From CADEEN01 sp963840805 (GTDB lineage Bacteria; Pseudomonadota; Gammaproteobacteria; Burkholderiales; Burkholderiaceae_C), in NCBI GenBank assembly GCA_963840805.1, contig CAWJAJ010000002.1, positions 175,654 through 239,653 of the forward strand: a stretch of 64,000 nt of DNA, in the 5' to 3' direction. The notes under the pieces are model-generated. The model did not search any database, was not told where the DNA came from, and saw only the letters and a program-made list of their open reading frames with translations. The position numbers and the translations under genes were made by a program. Shown in pieces: positions 1 through 9,469 of this stretch. Position 1 is the stretch's first letter. Each line of letters begins with the position of its first letter.

Positions 1-224
1 AAGCGAACCGGGATGCATCAGATGCTAGGCAGGCGCACCGCCGCTGCCTTCCCCCGGTTCCGGGGCTCACCCACGAGCACGGGGGTCCCGCCGGTTACGT
101 GGCATGACGCAAGTCATATCAGGCCGCGTCAAGGAAAACCACAGGCCGTCATTGACGACTGCGCTTCGACAATCGGGCGCCGCACGCATCGGTGCGCGGC
201 CCAAGTCCGTCCAGGAGTCCTGCC

Positions 225-1253
225 ATGTCGTCTTTCCGTTCCATGTGCCGTCCGCTGGTCATCGCCGCCGCCGTGGTCGCTGCTGGCGCCTCGGTCCAAG
301 CGCAGACCGTGCTGACCGTATCGTCATGGCTGCCGCCGGCCCATATCCTTTCGGAAACGCAGAAGGCCTGGTGCACCGAACTCGAACAGAAGGCGGCCGG
401 CAAGGTCCGCTGCAACTTCCTGCCGCGCGCGGTCGCCGCCCCGCCGGGAACGTTCGATGCCGTGCGCAACGGCCTCGCCGACCTGTCCTACACGGTGCAG
501 GGCTATACGCCGGGACGCTTCGTGACCACCCAGATGGCCGAGGTGCCGTTCCTCGGCAACTCGTCGGAGACGGTGTCGGTGGCCTTCCAGCGCGCCTACG
601 ACAAGCACCAGGCGATTGCCGCCGAGCACCAGGGCGCCAAGGTGCTGGCGGTCTTCACGCATGGCCCGGGCATCGTCTTCAACACCAAGCGCGCGATCGC
701 CAAGGCCGACGACCTGTCGGGGCTGAAGTTCCGTGTCGGCGGCGGCATGGTCAACGAAATCACCAAGGCGCTCGGCATGAACGTCACGCTCAAGCCCGCG
801 CCGGAGAGCTACGAGCTTCTGTCCACCGGGGTGATGGACGGCACGCTGTTTCCGGCCGAGTCGATCGAGTCGTTCAAGATCGACAAGGTCGTCAAGCACG
901 GCACCACCTTCCCGGGCGGCCTCTACAACACCGCGTTCGTGTTCCTGATGAACCAGGCCGCGTACGACAAGCTGCCGCCCGACGTCAAGAAGGCCGTCGA
1001 CGAACTCTCCGGCGAGGTCGCCGCACGCATGTTCGGCCGCGGCTGGGACAAGGTCGACCGCCGCGGCATGGCCTTCATGCAGGCCTCGGGCGTGCAGTTC
1101 ACGAAAGCCGATGCGGCGTTCGTCAAGGCGGTGCAGGACAGGACCGCCGCAGTCGAGGACCGGTGGGCCGCCGCCGCCGAAGCCAAGGGCCTGAAGGATG
1201 CCAAGAAGGTGTTGGCCGAGTTCCGCGCCGACATCAAGAAGCTCGAGAAGTGA
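225..1253 (+). CDS. dctP: TRAP transporter substrate-binding protein (DctP family)
   Basis: Periplasmic solute receptor of a TRAP transporter; it would bind an organic acid and deliver it to the DctQM permease that follows. The 342-residue product has a signal peptide (MSSFRSMCRPLVIAAAVV, then an Ala-rich stretch to VQAQ) and a DctP fold of the usual length. The ATG at 225 is chosen because CAGGAG lies about 8 bases upstream and the signal peptide starts there; an upstream in-frame start at 192 has no such support. dctQ follows after 49 bases, so the three genes are probably one operon. The substrate cannot be read from the sequence. The frame is clean, unlike genes from 5.2 kb onward. Confidence 0.9.
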   Translation: MSSFRSMCRPLVIAAAVVAAGASVQAQTVLTVSSWLPPAHILSETQKAWCTELEQKAAGKVRCNFLPRAVAAPPGTFDAVRNGLADLSYTVQGYTPGRFVTTQMAEVPFLGNSSETVSVAFQRAYDKHQAIAAEHQGAKVLAVFTHGPGIVFNTKRAIAKADDLSGLKFRVGGGMVNEITKALGMNVTLKPAPESYELLSTGVMDGTLFPAESIESFKIDKVVKHGTTFPGGLYNTAFVFLMNQAAYDKLPPDVKKAVDELSGEVAARMFGRGWDKVDRRGMAFMQASGVQFTKADAAFVKAVQDRTAAVEDRWAAAAEAKGLKDAKKVLAEFRADIKKLEK

Positions 1254-1302
1254 CCATGGCCCCCCGGCGCGCCCCGCGCCACGTGGCCCGCCGTCCTGCG
1301 TG

Positions 1303-1788
1303 ATGCAACGACTGCGCGTTGCCCTGGAAGTGCTGTGCGGCAGCCTCGCCGCCACCGCGTTGTTCGGCATCATGTGGCTGACGCTGATCGATGTGGCCGG
1401 ACGCAAGGCCGTCAGCACCTCGGTGACCGGCTCGCTGGAACTGACCGAGATGATGATGGTGCTGGTGATCTTCGCCGGCCTGCCGCTGGTGTCGTTGCGC
1501 GGTGAGCACGTGGTCTTCGATTCGCTCGATCCGCTGCTGCCACGCTGGCTCCGGCGCGTGCAGGCGCTCGTCGTCGATCTGCTATGCACTGCGGCGCTGG
1601 GGGGCCTGGCGTGGCTGCTGTGGTCCAAGGCCGGGCAGATGATGGAATACGGCGACACCTCCGCGCAACTGAAGATCCCGCAGGGCCCGTTCGTCTACGG
1701 GATGAGCGCGCTGTGCATGCTGACTGCCCTGGTGCACCTGTTGCTGATCGCCGCGCCGGCCACGCACCACCATACTGGTCTGCAGTGA
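1303..1788 (+). CDS. dctQ: TRAP transporter small permease (DctQ family)
   Basis: Small membrane subunit of the TRAP transporter, a partner of DctM. The 161-residue product shows four hydrophobic segments, the family's usual number: residues about 10-28, 45-62, 83-105 and 125-147. A charged stretch SLRGEHVVFD follows the second, as in DctQ proteins. The ATG at 1303 is preferred over in-frame upstream starts that would add a low-complexity Arg/Pro-rich leader. Its TGA overlaps the GTG start of dctM (GTGA), so the pair is translationally coupled. Confidence 0.88.
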   Translation: MQRLRVALEVLCGSLAATALFGIMWLTLIDVAGRKAVSTSVTGSLELTEMMMVLVIFAGLPLVSLRGEHVVFDSLDPLLPRWLRRVQALVVDLLCTAALGGLAWLLWSKAGQMMEYGDTSAQLKIPQGPFVYGMSALCMLTALVHLLLIAAPATHHHTGLQ

Positions 1789-3077
1789 CGCAGGCGCTGC
1801 TCGGCTTCGGCGCCATCTTCGTGCTCGCGCTGTTGCGTGTGCCACTGGCGTTTGCGATGGGCTTCGTCGGTTTTGTCGGCCTTGGCCTGATGCGCGGCTG
1901 GACGGCCACCGCGGCCGGCACGGCGCAGGTGGTCTACGAGACCGGCTTCGCCTACACGCTGTCGGTGGTGCCGCTGTTCATCCTGATGGGCAACTTCGTC
2001 GCCCGCGCGGGGCTGGCGCAGGAACTCTTCCGCGCCGCCTATGCCTTCGTCGGCCACGTGCGCGGCGGCCTGGCGCATGCCACCGTGCTGGCCTGCGCCG
2101 GCTTCGGCGCGATCTGCGGCTCGTCCATCGCCACCGCGGCCACGATGAGCAAGGTGGCCTACCCATCGATGAAGAAGCTCGGCTATGCCGACTACCTGAG
2201 TACCGGCGTCATCGCCGCCGGCGGCACGCTGGGCATCATGATCCCGCCGTCGACGATCCTGGTGATCTACGGCATCGTCACCGAAACCCATATCGGCAAG
2301 CTGTTCGCCGCCGGGGTGCTGCCGGGCCTGGTGTGCGCGCTGACGATGATGGGCGCGGTGGTCTTCATCACCTGGCGTGACCCGGCCGCCGGGCCGGCCG
2401 GCGAGCGCACGTCGTGGCCCGGCCGGCTGGCCGCCGTGCGCGGCATCTGGGGCGTGGCGTTGCTGGTGCTGCTGGTGCTGGGTGGCATCTACGGCGGCGT
2501 ATTCACCGCCACCGAGGGGGCCGGCATCGGCGCCTCGGGCGCGTTCTTCTTTGCGCTGGCGCGCCGCACGCTGGGTTGGCGCGTGCTGGTCGAGGTGCTG
2601 GTCGAAAGCGCGCGGACGACGGCGATGCTGTTCACGATCCTGATCGCCGCGATGATGTTCGCCAACTTCGTCAACTTCACGGCCATGCCGGGCGACCTGA
2701 AGGACTGGATCCTGCACCTCGGGCTGCCGCCGCTGGCCATCGTCGGCGCGATGATGTTGATCTACGTACTGCTGGGCACCGTGATGGAGGAACTGTCGAT
2801 GGTGCTGCTGACCATCCCGGTGTTCTTCCCGATCGTCGTGCAGCTCGGCTTCGACCCGGTCTGGTTCGGCGTGCTGATCGTGCTGGTGGTGCAGATCGGG
2901 CTGATCTCGCCGCCGGTGGGCATGAACCTGTTCGTGCTGAACTCGCTGCTGAAGCAGGTGGCCCTGGCGCAGATCTTCCGCGGTGTCTGGCTGTTCGTGC
3001 TGGCGCTGGTGGCGGCACTGATCACCGTGCTCGAGTTCCAGCCGCTCGCGCTGTGGCTGCCCGGGCTCATGAAGTAG
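1785..3077 (+). CDS. dctM: TRAP transporter large permease (DctM family)
   Basis: Large membrane subunit of the TRAP transporter, which moves substrate driven by an ion gradient. The 430-residue product has the usual family length and about twelve hydrophobic segments. Family hallmarks are visible, including GAICGSSIATAATM in the first half, IPPSTILVIYG, and LISPPVGMNLFVLN near the C terminus. The start is GTG (VTQALLGFG), overlapping the dctQ stop by four bases; longer upstream readings run inside dctQ. It completes a dctP-dctQ-dctM operon. Confidence 0.92.
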   Translation: MTQALLGFGAIFVLALLRVPLAFAMGFVGFVGLGLMRGWTATAAGTAQVVYETGFAYTLSVVPLFILMGNFVARAGLAQELFRAAYAFVGHVRGGLAHATVLACAGFGAICGSSIATAATMSKVAYPSMKKLGYADYLSTGVIAAGGTLGIMIPPSTILVIYGIVTETHIGKLFAAGVLPGLVCALTMMGAVVFITWRDPAAGPAGERTSWPGRLAAVRGIWGVALLVLLVLGGIYGGVFTATEGAGIGASGAFFFALARRTLGWRVLVEVLVESARTTAMLFTILIAAMMFANFVNFTAMPGDLKDWILHLGLPPLAIVGAMMLIYVLLGTVMEELSMVLLTIPVFFPIVVQLGFDPVWFGVLIVLVVQIGLISPPVGMNLFVLNSLLKQVALAQIFRGVWLFVLALVAALITVLEFQPLALWLPGLMK

Positions 3078-3220
3078 CGCCGACGGTGCGTGCGGCATAT
3101 TGACGCGGGTCAGTCAACGACTCGACCTACGTAATTCCCGCTGCGTCGGACTCGGGGCGCTGTCCTAGCATCCGCCTATTGCGCCCGACCCATTCCAAAC
3201 CTGAACCAGGAGACACGACG

Positions 3221-4192
3221 ATGAAACGCACCCTGTTGGCCACTGCTGCCTTGCTCGCCACCACCGCGGCCTTTGCCGAGTACCCCGAGAAGCCGGTCAC
3301 CATCGTGGTGCCGTTCGCCGCCGGCGGCCCGACCGACAAGGTCGCGCGCGACTTCGCCGAGGTGCTGCGCAAGGGCCTGAACAACCAGACCGTGATCGTC
3401 GAAAACGTCGGCGGCGCCGGCGGCACGCTGGGCGCCAACAAGGTAGCCAAGGCCGCGCCCGACGGCTACACGCTGCTGCTGCACCACATCGGCATGGCAA
3501 CGTCGCCCGGCCTGTACCGCAACATGCCGTACAAGACGCTCGACGACTTCGAGTACCTGGGCATGATCAACGAAGTGCCGATGACGCTGATCGGCCGCTC
3601 GACGCTGCCGGCCAACAACTATGCCGAACTGGCGAAGTGGCTGGAAGCCAACAAGGGCAAGATCAACCTGGCCAACGCCGGCCTCGGCGCCGCATCGCAC
3701 CTGTGCGGCCTGCTGTTCCAGCAAAGCCTGAAGATCGACATGACCACGGTGCCGTACAAGGGCACCGCGCCGGCGATGACCGACCTGCTCGGCGGCCAGG
3801 TCGACATCATGTGCGACCAGACCACCAACACCACCAGCCAGATCGAGGGTGGCAAGGTCAAGGCCTTCGCCGTCACGACCCTGAAGCCGCTGACCACGCC
3901 GGCACTGGCCAAGCTGCCGACGCTCGACGCGGCGGGCCTGAAGGGCTTCAACGTCAGCATCTGGCACGGCCTGTACGCCCCGAAGGGCACGCCGAAGCCG
4001 ACAGTGGACAAGATCAACGCCGCGCTGCGCAGTGCGCTGAAGGACCCCGAGTTCATCAAGCGCCAGGAAGCACTCGGTGCGGTGGTGATCACCGACGGCC
4101 GTCTGGCGCCGGCCGAGCACAAGAAGTTCGTCGAGGCCGAGATCAACAAGTGGGGCCCGGCGATCAAGGCCGCCGGCCAATACGCCGACTGA
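3221..4192 (+). CDS. tctC: Tripartite tricarboxylate transporter receptor (TctC/Bug family)
   Basis: Periplasmic binding protein of the Bug family, which is greatly expanded in Burkholderiales and binds carboxylates. The 323-residue product has a signal peptide (MKRTLLATAALLATTAAFA) and the family start YPEKPVTIVVPFAAGGPTD, then the later motifs NVGGAGGTLGANKVA and GLYAPKGTPKP. AGGAGA lies 7 bases before the ATG. No tctA or tctB membrane gene is nearby, so it is an orphan receptor, which is common for the family. It lies 143 bases after dctM and just upstream of an MmgE/PrpD gene, a pairing often seen in this group. The ligand is unknown. Confidence 0.92.
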   Translation: MKRTLLATAALLATTAAFAEYPEKPVTIVVPFAAGGPTDKVARDFAEVLRKGLNNQTVIVENVGGAGGTLGANKVAKAAPDGYTLLLHHIGMATSPGLYRNMPYKTLDDFEYLGMINEVPMTLIGRSTLPANNYAELAKWLEANKGKINLANAGLGAASHLCGLLFQQSLKIDMTTVPYKGTAPAMTDLLGGQVDIMCDQTTNTTSQIEGGKVKAFAVTTLKPLTTPALAKLPTLDAAGLKGFNVSIWHGLYAPKGTPKPTVDKINAALRSALKDPEFIKRQEALGAVVITDGRLAPAEHKKFVEAEINKWGPAIKAAGQYAD

Positions 4193-4300
4193 TCGACGGC
4201 ACCCGCCTGCTCGCCTGCGCCCCCGACAGGGGCGCAGAGGCTGCTCGGGACAAGGGGCGCCGGATCGGCGCCCCTTGCATTGCTGCGTTTAGGATGCCGC

Positions 4301-5672
4301 ATGGCACGCAACAGCACGGTCAAGGCCGACCCCAACGCTCCCGGCATCACCGAGATGCTGGCCCGCTTCGTGACCGGGCACCCCTCCCGCGGCTGGAGCG
4401 ACGCCGTCGAGCGTGAAGCGCACCGCACCTTCGCCAACTGGGTCGGCTGCGCGATCGGGCCGTCGCGGCACGAGACGATGCAGGCGGCGCTGGCCGCTGT
4501 ACAGATGCTGTCGCCGGCGCCGCAAGCCTCGGTACTCGGCCGCCGCGAGAAGGTCGACATCGCCAGCGCGGCGCTGCTCAACGGCATCAGTTCGCACACC
4601 TTCGACTTCGACGACACCCACCTGAAGACCATCATCCACCCGGCCGGGCCGGTGGCGCCGGCGGCGCTGGCGCTGGCCGAACACCTGGGCCTGGGTGGCC
4701 GCGCGCTGATCGACGCCCTCGTGCTCGGCATCGAAGTGTCTTGCCGCGTCGGCAACGCGATCTATCCGGATCACTACGACCGCGGCTGGCACATCACCGG
4801 CTCGACCGGCATGCTCGGCAGCGCCGCGGCCTGCTCGCGGCTGCTCGGGCTCGACGCGGGGCGCACGCAGATGGCGCTGGGCATCGCCGCGTCGCAGCCG
4901 ATCGGCGTGCGCGAACAGTTCGGCACCATGACCAAGCCGTTCCACCCCGGCGGCGCGGCGCGCGTCGGTCTGATGTCCGCGCTGATGGCGCGGCACGGCT
5001 ACACCGCGTCCAAGCGCGCGCTCGAGGCGCCACGCGGCCTGCTGCAGGTGTTTTCCGACAAGACCGATTGGTCGGAGATCACCGAGGGCCTGGGCCAGCA
5101 CTGGGAGATCTCGCTCAATACCTACAAGCCGTTCGCCTGCGGCATCGTGATCCACCCCAGCATCGATGCCTGCGTGCAGTTGCGCGAGAAGCACCACCTC
5201 AAGGCCGCCGACATCGCCAAGCGTGACGATCCGCGTGCACTCGCTGGTGCTCGAGCTGACCGGCAAGAAGGCGCCGACGACCGGCCTGGAGAGCAAGTTC
5301 AGCGTCTACCACTCGTGCGCGGTCGGCCTGCTGTACGGCCAGGCCGGCGAACACGAGTACACCGACGAGGTGGTCAACCGCCCCGAGGTCACGGCGCTGC
5401 GCGCGAAGGTCGAGGCCGTCGTCGACGACCGCATCGACGAGGCCTCGGTCGACATCACGATCCGCACCACCGACGGCCGCGAGCTGCAGCTGTTCGTCGA
5501 GCACGCCATCGGCAGCGTCGAGCGGCCGATGAGCGACGCGCAACTGCGCGCCAAGTTCGCGGGCCAGAGCGAAGCCGTGCTCGGCGCCGCCAAGACGGCC
5601 CGCGCGTGGGACCTGGCGATGGGCGTCGCGCAGTGTGCCGACCTGCGCGATTTCATCGCGGCCAGCACCTGA
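4301..5672 (+). CDS. MmgE/PrpD family protein, one apparent frameshift
   Basis: Member of the MmgE/PrpD family (2-methylcitrate dehydratase-like and related lyases). The first reading frame gives the helical domain, with GCAIGPSRHETMQAAL and the conserved HTFDFDDTH segment. The second frame, starting about 5166, gives the C-terminal domain to DLRDFIAAST. The switch falls at 5221-5222, where AAG-GTG-ACG-ATC would be expected but AAGCGTGACGATC is written: one extra C after a third codon position. I therefore read it as one intact gene of about 456 residues. Uncorrected, the first frame runs on in frame through nikR and mimics a fusion. The true substrate is not deducible; it probably works with the adjacent TctC receptor. 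Confidence 0.8.
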
Positions 5673-5683
5673 CGGGGCCGCGC

Positions 5684-6160
5684 ATGGAACGCCTGACGAT
5701 CTCGCTCGACGCGGAACTGGCGGCATCCTTCGATGCGCTGGTCGAACAGAACGGCTATGCCTCGCGCTCCGAGGCGGTCAGGGACCTGATCCGTGGCTGG
5801 ATCGCGCAGCAGGCGCTGCGCCACGAGACGGCGCGGCATTGCATCGCGCAGATCGGCTACGTCTACAACCACCACGATCGCTCGCTCGCCGAGCGGCTGG
5901 CGGCGATCCAGCACGAGTGCCATCACCTGACGCTGTCGACCATGCACGTGCACCTGGACCACGACAACTGCCTGGAAGTCAGCTTCGTTCGCGGCGCGAC
6001 AGCGGAAGTGCGTCGCCTGGCCGACCGCCTGATCGCCGAGAAGGGGGTGCGCCATGGCAGCGTTTCGCTGGTGCCGGTGGAACTCGAGGCCGGCGGGCAC
6101 GGGCATGCGCACGGCGGCGCGGCGCCGTCGGGGCACCTCCACGTCAAACCCCTCGGCTGA
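5684..6160 (+). CDS. nikR: Nickel-responsive transcriptional regulator NikR
   Basis: Ribbon-helix-helix DNA-binding protein with a C-terminal ACT-like nickel-sensing domain. The 158-residue product begins MERLTISLDAELAASFD (ribbon and helix 1), followed by YASRSEAVRDLIRGWI. The nickel-site region TMHVHLDHDNCLE holds the H-x-H and Cys ligands of the high-affinity square-planar site, with a further His in QHECHHL. The C-terminal tail is His-rich (GHGHAHGG). The neighbour across 3 bases, in convergent orientation, is a NiCoT nickel permease, the expected target. Start ATG at 5684, 11 bases after the mmgE stop. It is in frame with the uncorrected mmgE frame only because of the upstream one-base insertion. 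Confidence 0.93.
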   Translation: MERLTISLDAELAASFDALVEQNGYASRSEAVRDLIRGWIAQQALRHETARHCIAQIGYVYNHHDRSLAERLAAIQHECHHLTLSTMHVHLDHDNCLEVSFVRGATAEVRRLADRLIAEKGVRHGSVSLVPVELEAGGHGHAHGGAAPSGHLHVKPLG

Positions 6161-6163
6161 GAT

Positions 6164-6982
6164 TCAGCGCAGGGGCACGGTGCTCGCCAGCCGTGCCCGC
6201 TGCACGGCGATGCGTGCCGCATAGACCAGCGAGGTCAGGGCCAACAGGCCGACACCGAGCCAGAGGCCCATGTCGTCCCAAACCTGCGCGAATCCCGCCT
6301 CCAGGCCCCGCAAGAGTCCGGCGCCGGCCGTGAGCATGGCGATCAGCGCGATGAAGCCGCTCGAGAAGCGGCTCGCCTGCCGCGCGAGCCGGTCGCTGCG
6401 GCTGGCGAACCAGTTCAGCAAGGCGCCGTTGGTGGCATCGGCCAGCATCATGCCCAGGCCGAACACGCCGGCCAGCAGCGCCACCGCGCCGAGACCGCTG
6501 AACTCGCTGCCGCGGCTGGCGAAGAACGCCGCCTGGGCCAGCGCATCGAACGACATCGCGAAAGCCATCCCGACCAGCACCGGGTGGAGTTGGCGCCCCG
6601 TCAGTCGCAGCAGCGTCGCCGTGACCGGCCCGACGGGCGCCGGCCCGGCGGCGGGGCGCAGGGCGTGCGCGAGATTCGACGCCGCGATCACCAGCAGGAA
6701 GACCGTCGAGATGACCATGCCCAGCCCATCGAGCCAGTGCGGCAGCGCCACGCTCTGGCGGTAGAGCAACAAGGACGCGAGCAGGATCACGGCGCTGTGG
6801 CCGAGCGCGAATTGCAGCCCGACCAGGCGCGAAGTCCAGTACGAATGGTGCAACTGGCGCGCCCGCGTCATACCGTCGACGACGGCGATGTGGTCGGCGT
6901 CGAAACCATGCCGAAAGCCGAGCATGCCGACGAGGGCCAGCGACGACAGCAGGCTCGCGCCCAAGGCTTGCGTGCTCACCAT
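6164..6982 (-). CDS. NiCoT-family nickel/cobalt permease
   Basis: High-affinity Ni2+ or Co2+ permease of the inner membrane (HoxN/NixA/NicT type). The 272-residue product has 6-8 hydrophobic segments. It carries the family signature RHGFDADHIAVVDG (H-x4-DH, residues about 23-36) in TM2 and a second family motif, LGHSAVILLAS. It lacks the long N terminus of some members. It converges with nikR, and a NikR-box-like sequence lies just upstream, so repression by nickel-loaded NikR is likely. Start ATG at 6982. Nickel rather than cobalt is inferred from the nikR partner. Confidence 0.88.
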   Translation of the reverse strand: MVSTQALGASLLSSLALVGMLGFRHGFDADHIAVVDGMTRARQLHHSYWTSRLVGLQFALGHSAVILLASLLLYRQSVALPHWLDGLGMVISTVFLLVIAASNLAHALRPAAGPAPVGPVTATLLRLTGRQLHPVLVGMAFAMSFDALAQAAFFASRGSEFSGLGAVALLAGVFGLGMMLADATNGALLNWFASRSDRLARQASRFSSGFIALIAMLTAGAGLLRGLEAGFAQVWDDMGLWLGVGLLALTSLVYAARIAVQRARLASTVPLR

Positions 6983-6989
6983 GTACCCC

Positions 6990-7016
6990 GTATGAAGAAT
7001 TCTGTTTTTATCCTAC
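6990..7016 (-). promoter_or_regulatory. Candidate NikR operator upstream of the NiCoT permease
   Basis: GTATGA (6990-6995), 15 bases, then TCCTAC (7011-7016). The E. coli NikR box is GTATGA-N16-TCATAC, so this differs by one base in the second half and one in the spacer. It begins 8 bases upstream of the permease ATG and overlaps the 3' end of the next gene. The E. coli consensus is known; its use here is inference. Confidence 0.45.
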
Positions 7017-9469
7017 TGCGCGCCGCGCCCCGGGTCAACACGCGACGGCGCCCCGACGCGTTGCAGTACCGCCTCATCCCACGCCGTGGCTGACATCGCT
7101 TCGCCCCACAGGTCGATGACCACCTGGGTCCCACGGTGGACGCGCTGCGCAGCGGCGCCGCGCACATAGCCCAGGCCGATGCAGGCACCCGCCGCGGGGC
7201 TCCAGCCCGCGGAGCTGAGCTCGCCGACCGCCTCGCCGTCGATGCGGATCGCTTCGCCACCCCAGGCATACGCGGTGGGGTCGGCGAGCACGAAGCCGAG
7301 CAACTTCTTGGTGAGCGGCGCGTCACGTGTCCGCACCAGTGCGTCGCGGCCGATGAAGGGCGCAGGCTTGTCGAGCCTTGACCGCGAACGCCAGCCCCGC
7401 CTGCCACGGCGTTTCGTCGGGGCCGAGTTCGGCCCCCCAGGCGCGCCGCCCGGCCTCGATGCGCAGCGCGTCGAGGGCGTAGTAGCCGGCGTCGACCAAT
7501 CCGAGGTCGGCCCCGGCCTCGTGCAGCGCGAGGTAGACATGGCGCGCCATCTCGATCGGCACGTAGAGCTCGAAGCCCGGGCCACCGACGTAGCTCATGC
7601 GCGCGGCGCGCACGCGGGCCAGCCCGAGATCGATCTCGCGCGTGTGCGAGAACTTCAGCGCCTGCGGCGACAGGTCGTCGGGGCTGACGCGCGCCAGCAG
7701 CTCGCGCGAGCGCGGCCCCATCACCGACAGCACCGACTACAGCGCGCTGACGTCGGTGACCACGGCGTGTTCATCGGCCTCGACATGACGCTCGATCCAG
7801 TCCAGGTCGCGCTGCGGCTGTGCCGAGCCGGTGACGACGAGGAAACGCTGCGCACGCCTGGCGCATCACGGTGAGGTCGCTTTCGAAGCCGCCACGTTCG
7901 TTGAGCATCGCGGTGTAGACCATGCGGCCGACGGGCACGTCGATCTCGTTGGCGCACAGCCGCTGCAGCAGCGGTAATGCATCGCGCCCCTGCACCAGCA
8001 GCTTGCCGAACGAGGTCTGGTCATACAGCGCGACGGCCTCGCGCGTGGCCCGCATCTCTGCCTGCACCCAGGGCAACCAGCCCGGCTTGCCGAGGCCGAA
8101 CTCGGGCCGTGCGCACCCTGCCGGCCTGAAGTAGTTGGCTCGCTCCCAGCCGTTCTTGCTGCCGAACTCGGCGCCCTTGGCGGCCAGCAGGTCGTACAAC
8201 GGCGAGGTGCGCAGCGGCCGTGCGCTTTCGAGCTCCTGGCGCGGCCAGCGCATCGCGTAGTGAAGTCCGAGGGTCTCCGCCGTGCGCTCGGCCAACGCGC
8301 GGCGGTTGGCCGTGAACGGACCGAAGCGCCGCACATCGACGTCCCACAGGTCGCTCGGCGCCTCGCCGCCGGCGATCCACTCGGCGATCAGGCGGCCGGC
8401 GCCGCCCGAGTTGGCGATGCCGGCGGAGTTGAAGCCGGCACAGACGAAATAGTTTCCCAGCTCGGGCACCTCGCCGAGGATGAAGTTGCCGTCCGGCGTG
8501 AAGCTCTCCGGGCCGTTGAGCAGCATCTTGATCTGCGCCGTCTCCAGGCACGGCGTGCGGTGGATGGCGTTGGTCATCAGGATCTCGAACTGGTCCCAAT
8601 CCTCGCCGAGCAACTGGAACTGGAAGGTGCTCGGGATCGGATCGACCCGCCAGGGCTTGGCCATCGGCTCGAAGCCGCCCATCACCAGGCCGCCGACCTC
8701 CTCCTTGTAGTAGATGAATCCGTCGGGGTCGCGCATCACCGGCAGCATCGGGTGCACGCCGTCGATGCGGTCGGTGACGATGTAGAAGTGCTCGGCCGAG
8801 TACAGCGGCACGTTGACGCCGGCCAGCTGCGCCGAACTGGCGCGCCCACTGGCCGGCGCAGTTGACGACGATCTCGCAGCGCACCTCGCCCTGCGTGGTG
8901 CGCACGCCGGCGACACGCCCGCGCTCGGTCAGCACGCCGGTGACCTCGACGTCCTCGCACAGCTTCGCGCCCCGGTTGCGCGCACCCTTGGCCAGCGACA
9001 TCGTCAGGTCGGTCGGGTTGGCCTTGCCGTCGCCGGGAATCCACATCGCGCCGCTGAGGTCGTCGGTGCGCATCACCGGGAACAGGTCGCCGGCCTCGCG
9101 CGGCGTGATCAGTTGCACTTCGACGCCGAAGCTGCGCGCCAGTGCGGCCTGCTTCTTGAACACCTGCCAGCGCTCGGGCGTGCGCGCGACGTTGACGCTG
9201 CCACACTGCTTCCAGCCCGTCGCCAAGCCGGTCTCGGCCTCGAGCGCGCTGTACAGCTCGATGCCGTACTTGCTCATGCGCGTCATGTTGCGGTTCGGTC
9301 GCATCTGGCCGACCAGCCCGGCCGCGTGCCACGTCGTGCCGCAGGTCAGCTTGCCCTGCTCGAGCAGCAGCACGTCCCCGATGCCGAGTTTTGTCAGGTG
9401 GTAAGCGGTCGAGCAGCCGGCGATGCCGCCGCCGACGATCACCACGCGGGCATGGGTGGGAAGGTTCAT
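7013..9469 (-). CDS. FAD-dependent dimethylglycine/sarcosine dehydrogenase-like protein with GcvT domain
   Basis: Two-part flavoenzyme of about 815 residues. The N-terminal DAO-type FAD domain starts MNLPTHARVVIVGGGIAGCS (GxGxxG) and includes CGTTWHAAGLVGQMR, a covalent-flavin/DMGDH-like segment. The C-terminal GcvT/aminomethyltransferase-like folate domain includes MGPRSRELLARVSPDDL and the closing GLGYVRG. Such enzymes oxidatively remove N-methyl groups from sarcosine or dimethylglycine type amines and pass formaldehyde to folate. Frames switch near 8840, 7872 and 7375. The first two resolve as one extra base after a third codon position (GGC[G]CAG, GCG[T]GCG). An in-frame TAG at 7737-7739 stands where Tyr is expected. 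I judge the gene intact apart from consensus errors. Substrate unproven. Confidence 0.78.

Noticed and set aside
324..1658. Long antisense ORF (444 codons) opposite dctP and dctQ
   Set aside because: High-GC shadow frame. Its protein is His/Arg-rich with no domain, and dctP and dctQ on the other strand have clear homology.
4289..5296. Antisense ORF opposite the MmgE/PrpD gene
   Set aside because: Composition is typical of shadow frames in high-GC DNA and no family motif is visible.
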